NCBI RefSeq assembly: GCF_940670765.1
Contig: NZ_CALNVW010000002.1
Coordinates: forward strand, 310,001 to 374,000
Length of the DNA stretch: 64,000 nt
Direction: 5' to 3'
DNA from: Streptomyces sp. A 4/2
GTDB lineage: Bacteria; Actinomycetota; Actinomycetes; Streptomycetales; Streptomycetaceae
Under the pieces are notes generated by a model that did not search any database, was not told the DNA's origin, and was given only the letters and a program-made list of their open reading frames with translations. This document shows positions 43,033-49,951 of the stretch, piece by piece (the stretch's first letter is position 1; each line of letters starts with the position of its first letter). Made by a program: the position numbers and the translations under genes.

Positions 43033-43102
43033 TCTCTGGAATGCCGTTCCAATACCAGCCTGGAACGGCATTCCAGAGATGTCAAGCTGGAACGGGGTTC
43101 CA
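43033..43102. promoter_or_regulatory. Triple TetR operator: TGGAA(T/C)GxCGTTCCA-type palindromes
   Basis: Three palindromic boxes: TGGAATGCCGTTCCA (43037-43051), TGGAACGGCATTCCA (43061-43075) and TGGAACGGGGTTCCA (43088-43102). The first two sit within a perfect 19-bp inverted repeat (43033-43051 with 43061-43079), so box 2 is the mirror image of box 1. Centre spacing is 24 and 27 bases. They lie between the divergent monooxygenase and TetR starts (42981 and 43124). Confidence 0.85.
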
Positions 43103-43123
43103 GACATGTGTCAGGATGCGTAC

Positions 43124-43819
43124 ATGGCAACGAGGACGCGTCGCACGGAGCGACGGGAGGAACCGCTCTCCCGGGAGCGCATCGTCGAGGCCGCGATCGA
43201 GCTGCTCGACACGGCAGGCGAGGGCGGACTCACGTTCCGCGCACTGGCCGAGCGCCTCGCCACCGGCCCCGGTGCGATCTACTGGCACGTCACGGGCAAG
43301 ACGGAACTCCTCAACGCCGCCACCGACGCCGCCATCGCAGGCACCGCGACCGCCGACACCGCCGACGCGACGCCACAGGAAGCGATCCGCGCCCTCGCGC
43401 TCGGCGTGTTCGACGCGATCGACGCCCACCCGTGGATCGGCACGCAGCTCGCCGGCGCCCCGTCGCAGGCACCGATGCTGCGGGTCTTCGAACACCTCGG
43501 ACGCCAGGTCCAGGCGCTCGGAGTACCTCACACCGCCCAGTTCACCGCCGCGTCCGCGCTGCTGAGCTACATCCTCGGAGTGGGCGGACAGAACGCGGCC
43601 AACGCCCGCGGCTGCCCTCCGGACACGAACCGGACCGAGTTCCTCAACACCGTCTCGGCCGCCTGGGCAGACCTCGACCCCGACGAGTACGCGTTCACCC
43701 GGAACGTCGCGGACCAACTGCGCGATCACGACGACCGGGCGGAGTTCCTCGCCGGTATCGACCTCATCCTCACCGGAATCATCTCCCACCAGAGGCCGAC
43801 CGGTCCGGCGCCGTCGTAG
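43124..43819 (+). CDS. TetR-family repressor
   Basis: A 231-residue TetR regulator. The helix-turn-helix is about residues 17-62 (RERIVEAAIELLDTAGEGGLTFRALAERLATGPGAIYWHVTGKTELL), close to the class that controls tetracycline-type exporters and oxygenases (TetR_C-like C-terminus with HPWIGTQLAG). ATG 43124 is preferred; Met at 43106 overlaps operator box 3. It probably represses itself and the divergent monooxygenase by binding the three palindromes. Confidence 0.9.
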   Translation: MATRTRRTERREEPLSRERIVEAAIELLDTAGEGGLTFRALAERLATGPGAIYWHVTGKTELLNAATDAAIAGTATADTADATPQEAIRALALGVFDAIDAHPWIGTQLAGAPSQAPMLRVFEHLGRQVQALGVPHTAQFTAASALLSYILGVGGQNAANARGCPPDTNRTEFLNTVSAAWADLDPDEYAFTRNVADQLRDHDDRAEFLAGIDLILTGIISHQRPTGPAPS

Positions 43820-43823
43820 CCGG

Positions 43824-43854
43824 CCTCACGCAGCCTCGCCGGGCCCGCGTGAGG
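43824..43854. terminator. Hairpin after the TetR gene
   Basis: CCTCACGC (43824-43831) pairs with GCGTGAGG (43847-43854) over a 15-base GC-rich loop, five bases after the tetR stop. The following 277 bases up to 44131 contain no recognised gene. Confidence 0.55.
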
Positions 43855-44131
43855 TTGTGATCAGTGTTCGCGTTCTGCCTTCCGGTCTCCCACGCTTGGA
43901 ACGGCGGCTCGACCTGGCAAGTCGGGTCACAACAGCTTTGCCAAGATCTTTTGAAGTCAGCGTCCGGGCCATGGAACTCGTCCACGTCTTCGGTGTCATG
44001 CCGAGCTCAAGTGGGGTGGCCTGTTTCCCGTGCCGCAAAGGGCCGATTCCGTGCGTGTGACACAAGGTGATGAAGGAGATCCCTAGAGTGATCGACTTCG
44101 CACAGGGCGGAGTCATGACGAGGGAGTTCTC

Positions 44132-44494
44132 ATGCGTATCGCTTCCACCGCACGACGGTTCCTGCTGGCAGGTGCGGGCGCGGCAGCAGCCCTCGCTCTG
44201 ACCGCGGCGGCCCCGGCGTCCAGCGCCCCCAAGGAAAGTGGTCCTGACGACTGTTACTCGGGATGGGTGTGCTTCTGGCCGGAGGCCAACTTCGGCGGGC
44301 AGATGGAGGCGTACCAGAATCCGCAGATCCACTCCTGCGACAGCGTCCCCTCGGGCACGGTGCGCTCGATCGTGAACAGGGACAACCAGGACTGGACAGT
44401 CAGTCAGAGCTGGATCTGCAACGGCTACAGCAAGAAGGTCGCCTCCGGCGAGGTCAACCCCGATCTGGGTGACAGCTACGGCTACTGGAAGTAA
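44132..44494 (+). CDS. Secreted I36-type peptidase inhibitor family protein
   Basis: A 120-residue exported protein. Signal peptide: RIASTARRFLLAGAGAAAALALTAAAPASSA. The mature part has the crystallin-like pattern CYSGWVCFWPEANFGGQMEAYQNPQ...C...SIVNRDNQ, typical of the I36 / SMPI family of Streptomyces metalloproteinase inhibitors. Four Cys can form two disulphides. A strong hairpin terminator follows. Confidence 0.82.
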   Translation: MRIASTARRFLLAGAGAAAALALTAAAPASSAPKESGPDDCYSGWVCFWPEANFGGQMEAYQNPQIHSCDSVPSGTVRSIVNRDNQDWTVSQSWICNGYSKKVASGEVNPDLGDSYGYWK

Positions 44495-44499
44495 GTAGT

Positions 44500-44527
44500 T
44501 CCGTGCCCAGCTCCGGCTGGGCACGGA
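44500..44527. terminator. Bidirectional terminator, 12-bp perfect stem
   Basis: TCCGTGCCCAGC / GCTGGGCACGGA with a 4-base loop (TCCG), six bases after the inhibitor stop and facing the convergent DUF397 gene. Confidence 0.8.
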
Positions 44528-44598
44528 CGCCTGCCGTCCGTAGCTGATGATCTGCCGACTTTGTCGGTGGCGGGTTCGGCATGGTTACGGCAGCGGGA

Positions 44599-44808
44599 TC
44601 AGCTCGCGGACGCGTACGCGACGAAATCCGCCCACGCGTCAGAGGCGAAGCCGAGCTGCGGCCCCGGCACGTTCTTGGAGTCGCGGACGTGGACCGCGCC
44701 GGGTGCGGAGGCGACCTCGACGCAGTCGTTGCCGTCGCCACTGCTGCTGTAGCTGCTCTTGACCCACATCAGCCCGGAAGCTCTTCCGGCTGAGGGCTTG
44801 ACACTCAT
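44599..44808 (-). CDS. DUF397 small protein
   Basis: A 69-residue DUF397 protein (LMWVKSSYSSSGDGNDCVEVASAPGAVHVRDSK, ending DAWADFVAYAS). It overlaps the 3' end of the XRE-DUF5753 gene by ATGA. Since the transposon separates it from the original promoter (beyond 57315), its expression probably now depends on chance read-through. Confidence 0.87.
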   Translation of the reverse strand: MSVKPSAGRASGLMWVKSSYSSSGDGNDCVEVASAPGAVHVRDSKNVPGPQLGFASDAWADFVAYASAS

Positions 44809-45333
44809 CTCTCTCCCAGCAGTTTCTCGATGAAGACTCGCGACAACCGAGGCGAGAGCGACTGGGCCCGGATCAAGCCGTACCGCATCTCAAGGATCTG
44901 GACCTCCTTGGGATCGGTGATCAGCCGACTGGTGAACTGAACCTCGTTGTGTCCCACAGCCGTTCCGTCGTTCAGCTTAAGCACTTGGTGCGAACCGCCC
45001 AGCCCCGCATGCTCCTCCGTCTCCGTCGGCATGACCTGGATCTCGACGTGCCGTAACGCGCTCAGTTCCAGCAGGTGTTCGAGCTGGCGCTCCAACACCA
45101 TCTTGCCTCCGGTCGGACGCCGCAGCGTCGCCTCCTCCTGAACAAATGTCAGCAGAGGGGCCGGCCGTCGCTCGGAGATCGCCTGCCGGGCCATCCGCGC
45201 GGCAACCAGGCGTTCAACCTGTTCCTCGGAGAAGGCCGGACGTCGCTCCCCGTACAACGCGCGGGCGTACTCCTCGGTTTGCAGAAGGCCGTGCACAACG
45301 ATGCCGGCGTACGCGCCCATTTCGGCCGTGTCA
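44805..45333 (-). pseudogene. XRE-DUF5753 regulator, C-terminal half (split by Tn3-family transposon)
   Basis: Encodes 176 codons of the DUF5753 domain (AEMGAYAGIVVHGLLQTEEYARALYG... to the stop at 44805). There is no helix-turn-helix. At 45333 it meets the transposon end; the target duplication TGTCA is 45329-45333. The missing N-terminal half is at 56981-57315. Joined, the two pieces make an in-frame 288-codon gene reading ...KVRDLAKLEADTAEMGAYAG... A Met-started frame to 45407 exists only because the inverted repeat is open in this frame, so it should not be called an intact protein. Confidence 0.88.
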
Positions 45334-45383
45334 CGGCCTTGGGGACCAACGGAACAGCCAGCATCGGTGAGATTGATCATGGT
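45334..45383 (+). repeat. Left terminal inverted repeat
   Basis: Starts CGGCCTTGGGGACCAAC and ends GATCATGGT. Compared with the right end (read inward) it differs at positions 6, 18, 25, 29, 40 and 41. Confidence 0.92.
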
Positions 45384-45480
45384 CGACCTGTCGTGATCCA
45401 CTAGCACAAGCGATCCGTTTCGTGCGGGTGTTCGGGGAAAGATCCACGACTGCTCGTGGCCGGGTGGTTACGTCCGCCTC

Positions 45481-45513
45481 ATGCCGGTGGAATTCTTGAC
45501 TGACGAGCAGGCT
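45481..45513 (+). pseudogene. First 11 codons of the Tn3 transposase gene (detached)
   Basis: ATG 45481 begins MPVEFLTDEQA, the characteristic start of this Tn3 transposase subgroup (normally followed by x-AYGKF). Immediately after codon 11 the sequence diverges at 45514, where the nested element starts. The continuation EAYGKFAEEPTKPELERFF is found at 50036. 33 + 3105 bases give one in-frame gene of 1046 codons. Confidence 0.88.
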
Positions 45514-45653
45514 GTTATCTGGACCTCTTGCGTTCGATAGGAGGCATGAGCTGGTCTTTTATGTGGCTGACAGTGTCATTCACCTCTCCGTAGAGTTGCA
45601 GCGCCACCGGAGCTGATCCAGCTGGCACCGCAGGAAAGGGAGGACCCGCCTAC

Positions 45654-46070
45654 ATGACCACCCCGCCGTCCGAGCGCACCCTCATCTACGCCGAAGACCT
45701 CAGGCCCGAGGACGTCCGCGCCTTGGAGACGTTCCTCAACGTCCAGTTGGGGCGGGTGTACGAGGAGGTCGGGGAGACCGGTGAGACGTCCTTCGCGATG
45801 CGGTCTCTGCTCATCCTGGTCTGCGACTCGGCCGAGCTCCTGTACACGCTCCTCGCGGTGGAGCGGCCACAGATGTGGCAGCGGGCCGCGATCGTGCGGG
45901 AGTGGCAGCGGCTACGCAGTACGGCCCATGAGTTCAACCACTGCGAGGGCTACGACCATGACCGTTGGTGGAACCAGGTACAGCACTTCGACGCCTCCGA
46001 CGAGACCGCCGAACAGGACCGGATCCGCCGGTTCGCCGATGTCGGGCCGTACCCCGAGACCGGACATTAA
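45654..46070 (+). CDS. Hypothetical passenger protein of the Tn554-like element
   Basis: A 138-residue acidic protein (ALETFLNVQLGRVYEEVGE; LLILVCDSAELLYTLLAVERPQMWQRA; HEFNHCEGYDHDRWWNQVQHFD). Family not recognised. It has a strong GGGAGG ribosome site and its end overlaps the convergent tnpC-like gene by four bases. Being the only passenger of the nested element, it may confer a host benefit. Confidence 0.65.
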   Translation: MTTPPSERTLIYAEDLRPEDVRALETFLNVQLGRVYEEVGETGETSFAMRSLLILVCDSAELLYTLLAVERPQMWQRAAIVREWQRLRSTAHEFNHCEGYDHDRWWNQVQHFDASDETAEQDRIRRFADVGPYPETGH

Positions 46071-46477
46071 ACGCGTGGAGCGGGGATGCCTCGGCGAAGG
46101 TCGCGGAGCTGTCCGAGGGCCACGGCGAGTTCGTTGCGGAGCCGCTCGTTCTCCTCGTTCAGTTTCTGGTTCGCCTCCCGCAGTGCTCGCACCACTGTCT
46201 CGTGGGACTTGGTGGTGATGCGCTGGTGGTCGGGCAGGGCCGGTCGTCCCGTGGCGGGCTGCTTGATCGCGAGTTCTCGTAGCTTGGCCAGCAGTGGGGC
46301 CTGGGCGTCGTCATAGAGGAAGGTTCGGGAGACCCCGGCCCGTGCGGCGACGCCAGCGACGGTCACCGCTCCGCCGTCGCGTTCCAGGGCCCCCAGGACG
46401 GCTTGGACACGCTCGATGCAGTCCAAGCGGCGCTGCTGTGCGGCCTCGGCCAGGTGGGACGAGTTGTCAGCCCGCAT
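46067..46477 (-). CDS. TnpC-like accessory protein (DUF6262 type)
   Basis: A 136-residue protein beginning MRADNSSHLAEAAQQRR, with a helix-turn-helix-like VTVAGVAARAGVSRTFLYDD and a C-terminal coiled coil (REANQKLNEENERLRNELA). This pattern matches the TnpC-like partners encoded after the two tyrosine recombinases of Tn554-type elements. The ATG at 46477 has a GAAGGGGG site and overlaps the end of the tnpB-like gene by 11 bases. Confidence 0.82.
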   Translation of the reverse strand: MRADNSSHLAEAAQQRRLDCIERVQAVLGALERDGGAVTVAGVAARAGVSRTFLYDDAQAPLLAKLRELAIKQPATGRPALPDHQRITTKSHETVVRALREANQKLNEENERLRNELAVALGQLRDLRRGIPAPRV

Positions 46478-48803
46478 CTGCTTCCCCCTTCGTCTCGACT
46501 GGGCCGCCGCGAAGGTCGTCTGGCGCCGGGGCGACTCCGTCGTTCTCCTGGTCGGTAATGCGCATGATGAGATGCTCGACTGCGGTGGCCAGCCGTGCGT
46601 TGACGTCGGCCGCGCGGGAACGGCCGCTGGCTGCGGCGTCAGCTTGCAGTTCGCGGGTGCGGGCGAGGGTGTCGCGGTGGATGGGCAGGAACTGCCGGTC
46701 GCTTTGGAAGTCGTCACAGAAGTAGCAGCCATCAGCTGCGGTCTTGGGGCAGGGGCGGGAGATGTGCCGTCCGCACCAGCCGCCGGCGACCGCGTGGAGG
46801 CGGCGGCCGATCTTCTCGGCGAGCCACTCGACGCCGGACAGGTCGCTGTCGCGGTGGATCTTGACGGCCTCGCCCTTGAGGTTGAAGCGGACCTCGTACT
46901 TCTCCTCGTACTCGCGGCGAAGCGTGTCGTCCGCGATGCGCGAGTAGTGCTCCTGCATCTGCCAGGAGGTGTGGCCCAGGACCTCGCGGATGGTACGCCC
47001 GGACACGCCCGCGTTCGCCATTCTGGTGCCCAGCGTGTGCCGGAACTGATGCCAGCTGACGGTGGCGGCGTCGCCGTTGGAGTCGATGAGGCGGATCCGC
47101 TTCAGCCAGGCGTCGAATCGGGTGTCCACGGTGCCGTAGGGCATCGGATATTTGCCGTCCGGGTTGCCGCTGACCTTGGGGAACAGCCACTGACAGGAGC
47201 CGCCGAACCGTTCCCGGACCCGGCCGTGCTGTTCCCGGATTGCGTCCACCACGACGCGGGAGGCGGGGATGGCCCGGAAGCTCTTGTCCTTGCTCTTGTA
47301 GTGGACCAGGGCCCAGCGGCCGGAGGGGGTCTTCTTCAGGCAGTCGGTCTTCAGGGTGAGTGCTTCGCTGATGCGCAGGCCCTCGTCGCGGCAGATCAGT
47401 ACGAGTGCGCGTGTCTCGGGGTCGAGCAGGGCCAGGTTCTCCTCGGACTCGATCTGCTCCATCAGGTGCTCGTCGATGAAGTTGGCCTTCAGCCCGCGCG
47501 GCCGCGGGTATTCATCCCGGTGGATCCGGGCGTCGGCAGGCAGCGCGGGCTGCCAGTCGTAGCGGCGCCACGTTTCGAGCATGGTGGAAACCGTCGACAG
47601 CAAGCGGCTGCGACTGCCCGGGGACACGGGCTGGCCGAAGTACGGCCCCTTCTGCTCCACCGTCCTTCGGCCGACCCAGCCGATATAGGACTCCAGCAGC
47701 GGCCGGTCCACCACCGCAGGGTCGTTCTGCCGGTCGGGGCGGGCCTCCGCGATGAACCGGGAGAAGAGGACGAAGTCGTGGAGGTTGCGCGCGGCCGACC
47801 GCAGTTCCGTGCGCGCGAGCCGCAGCCGCAGGTAACGCTTGACCGTCTGCCTCAGCCAGGGCTGGGTGATGCCGGTGAAGTCCAGCGGAGCGACGCGCTG
47901 CCGCTCCTCGATGCTGTAGCCGAGCCGGTCCGGGCGCCACACGTCTCTGTCCCACTCCTCGGCGGGTCCATCGAGGTCACCGAGGGCCTCCAGCAGGTCG
48001 GTGAAGAGCTGCGGGACGGTGGTGTAGTTCAGCGACAGGCAACGCCAGTGTTGGGCCGGACGGTCCCGCACCGAGGAGACGCCTTCGTCGATGACGGTGT
48101 TGACCGCGCGGACCCAGGAGCTGAGGACCACCTTGGAGCGTCGCTGGTCGGTGCGGAGCTGGAGCAGGTACTGGAACTCCAGCGCAGCTAAAAGCGGCAG
48201 GCCCGCGACGGCGAAGCTGGGGACGTTGCGGAGCATCAACTCAGCGGGCAGCGTGGCCAGCGGAGGCCGCCCGACCTTCGTCCAGCGGTAGTGGTGCCCG
48301 TCGCACAAGCCGCTGCGGCTGATCTCGTAACCGCAGTCCGGGAAGCCGCACCTGCCAGCCGCCGGACGGGAGATTTCCGGCGCCGCGGCGGCGTACTCGC
48401 GGTCGCTGATCCGCCGACCCCGCGAATGCAGGCCGTTCAAGTCGGCCAGGTGCAGGTCACACAGGCCCGACAGGCCGCCGGAGTACCGGCATTCGCTGAC
48501 CTGGCACGAGGCCACGTCCAGGCTCAGCCCGGCCGGCCAGTTCGCCGGCTCCGCGATCCACGCCTTTCGCTCGGGACGCCCGGCCTTCCGCCAGGCCGCG
48601 TCGTGCGCGGCGCACAACCCGCGCGAGGCGTTCTTCCGCAAGCAGGTGGTGATCACGCACGGGGTCGGGGCCAGGAAGTGCCCGGCGGGCGGCACGAAGT
48701 GCTCGACCCGGAACTCCGGCCGCACCACGCAAAGCAGAGCCGCGACCCGAGGATCCCCGGGGAACGGGACGACGGCGGCCAGGCGGCCGTCGGCGCTCAC
48801 CAC
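46467..48803 (-). CDS. Large tyrosine recombinase (TnpB-like)
   Basis: A 778-residue site-specific recombinase. The N-terminal about 180 residues contain several CxxxxC...CxxH clusters that look like zinc-binding repeats (for example CVITTCLRKNASRGLCAAH, CGFPDCGYEISRSGLCDGH). The catalytic domain is about residues 470-680: Arg in DEGLRISEAL, HxxR in WHQFRHTLGTRM, His in EVLGHTSWQM and nucleophile Tyr in EHYSR. It overlaps the tnpA-like recombinase by seven bases and so forms an operon with it. Confidence 0.88.
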   Translation of the reverse strand: MVSADGRLAAVVPFPGDPRVAALLCVVRPEFRVEHFVPPAGHFLAPTPCVITTCLRKNASRGLCAAHDAAWRKAGRPERKAWIAEPANWPAGLSLDVASCQVSECRYSGGLSGLCDLHLADLNGLHSRGRRISDREYAAAAPEISRPAAGRCGFPDCGYEISRSGLCDGHHYRWTKVGRPPLATLPAELMLRNVPSFAVAGLPLLAALEFQYLLQLRTDQRRSKVVLSSWVRAVNTVIDEGVSSVRDRPAQHWRCLSLNYTTVPQLFTDLLEALGDLDGPAEEWDRDVWRPDRLGYSIEERQRVAPLDFTGITQPWLRQTVKRYLRLRLARTELRSAARNLHDFVLFSRFIAEARPDRQNDPAVVDRPLLESYIGWVGRRTVEQKGPYFGQPVSPGSRSRLLSTVSTMLETWRRYDWQPALPADARIHRDEYPRPRGLKANFIDEHLMEQIESEENLALLDPETRALVLICRDEGLRISEALTLKTDCLKKTPSGRWALVHYKSKDKSFRAIPASRVVVDAIREQHGRVRERFGGSCQWLFPKVSGNPDGKYPMPYGTVDTRFDAWLKRIRLIDSNGDAATVSWHQFRHTLGTRMANAGVSGRTIREVLGHTSWQMQEHYSRIADDTLRREYEEKYEVRFNLKGEAVKIHRDSDLSGVEWLAEKIGRRLHAVAGGWCGRHISRPCPKTAADGCYFCDDFQSDRQFLPIHRDTLARTRELQADAAASGRSRAADVNARLATAVEHLIMRITDQENDGVAPAPDDLRGGPVETKGEADAG

Positions 48804-49882
48804 GCGCCCCTGAAGCCCACCCGGTCCAGCTCGTCGGCCAGGTCATCCGCGTCCAGGTGCCCGTAGGTGTCCGCCGTGGTGTGTACCGAGCGGTGCGTGA
48901 GCAACTCACTCGCCACCTCCAGCCGCACGCCCGCCCGCAGAAGTGCGGTCGCGTGAGTATGCCGGAACAGATGGGGGTGAAAGTCGACACCGGTGCGCCG
49001 CCGCAGCCGCTTGACCAGGCTCATCGCCGCCCAGTACCCCATCGGCGTTCCCACGGCGCCGTTCCACAGGTTCACGAACACGTGGTCGCAGTCCAGCTCG
49101 CCGTACTCGGCGAACAGGTAGTCCGTGTAGAGGTCGAGCAGTGTCTGCCGGACGGGGATCTCCTTCGGGTCTTGGCTCTTGCCGCGGGCCCGGTTGGCGT
49201 TGTCCTCCCGAGGCCGCAGCGTCAGCGTCCGCCGGTCCGTGTTGATGTCCTCGTGCCGCAGGCCCAGCGCCTGCCCGATCCGGCAGCCCGTTTCGAACAT
49301 CAACGCCATCAGCAGCCGGTCCCTCAGCCGCTCGCACGCGTCGAGGATGCTCTGGACGTCGGTGTCCGTCAGCGTGGCCGGCCGCCGCTTGACCTGCTTC
49401 AGCCGCGTCGGCCGACCGGTGACCTGCCGCTCCGCAATACCGGCGAGGAACCCACCGTGGTCGCCGATCGACGTCGCCCGACGATGGGTCAGCTGCGCTC
49501 CCATGCCAATGCCACGGCGCGCGAGGAACTCGTAAAGCATGTAGACGCTGTTCAGCGCGCGATTCACCGTTGACGGCTCCCGGGCCGGGCCGTCAGCGTC
49601 CGCCGGTCGCAGCCGTCCCGGCTGGACCGGGCGCCGCAGCCACCCGGCGAATTGGTCCACCTGCTCCGGGGTCGCGGCCAGCGGATCGATGTCCAGAAGC
49701 CGGAGGAAGACCAGCCACGCCTTCAGGTCGAAGGCACGGGCCCGGAGCGTGTTCGGTGAGTGCTCCCGGTCGGTGCACAGCGCGAGGTAGTCGTCCACCG
49801 TCTCGACCACCCGTCCCTCGCCGTCCACGACGGTGTACGTCTCGCGGCGCATCCCGGACCCCACGACCCGTCGCACGTACAT
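48797..49882 (-). CDS. Tyrosine recombinase (TnpA-like of Tn554 group)
   Basis: A 361-residue tyrosine recombinase. SAM-like N-terminal domain (DREHSPNTLRARAFDLKAWLVFL) and catalytic domain with Arg in FETGCRIGQALGLR, HxxR in HLFRHTHATALL, His in LTHRSVHTTADTYGHL and nucleophile Tyr in the same segment. The ATG at 49882 (MYVRRVVGSG) has a GGGGAGGGG site. First gene of the three-recombinase operon. Confidence 0.9.
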   Translation of the reverse strand: MYVRRVVGSGMRRETYTVVDGEGRVVETVDDYLALCTDREHSPNTLRARAFDLKAWLVFLRLLDIDPLAATPEQVDQFAGWLRRPVQPGRLRPADADGPAREPSTVNRALNSVYMLYEFLARRGIGMGAQLTHRRATSIGDHGGFLAGIAERQVTGRPTRLKQVKRRPATLTDTDVQSILDACERLRDRLLMALMFETGCRIGQALGLRHEDINTDRRTLTLRPREDNANRARGKSQDPKEIPVRQTLLDLYTDYLFAEYGELDCDHVFVNLWNGAVGTPMGYWAAMSLVKRLRRRTGVDFHPHLFRHTHATALLRAGVRLEVASELLTHRSVHTTADTYGHLDADDLADELDRVGFRGAW

Positions 49883-49951
49883 CCCGGCCCCTCCCCATCC
49901 ACGGGCATCACGAATGGAGCAACGAGCGTCACGGACAACGGTCACGACACG

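Noticed and set aside
41896..43860. A 654-codon plus-strand frame across the monooxygenase and TetR genes
   Set aside because: It is antisense to the first gene and out of frame with the second; low-complexity composition.
43857..44060. Small genes between TetR and the I36 inhibitor
   Set aside because: Two overlapping short frames have no conserved pattern and no convincing start signal.
44805..45407. Apparently intact DUF5753 gene starting within the transposon repeat
   Set aside because: The first 25 codons come from the terminal inverted repeat and there is no helix-turn-helix; the real 5' half is at 56981-57315.
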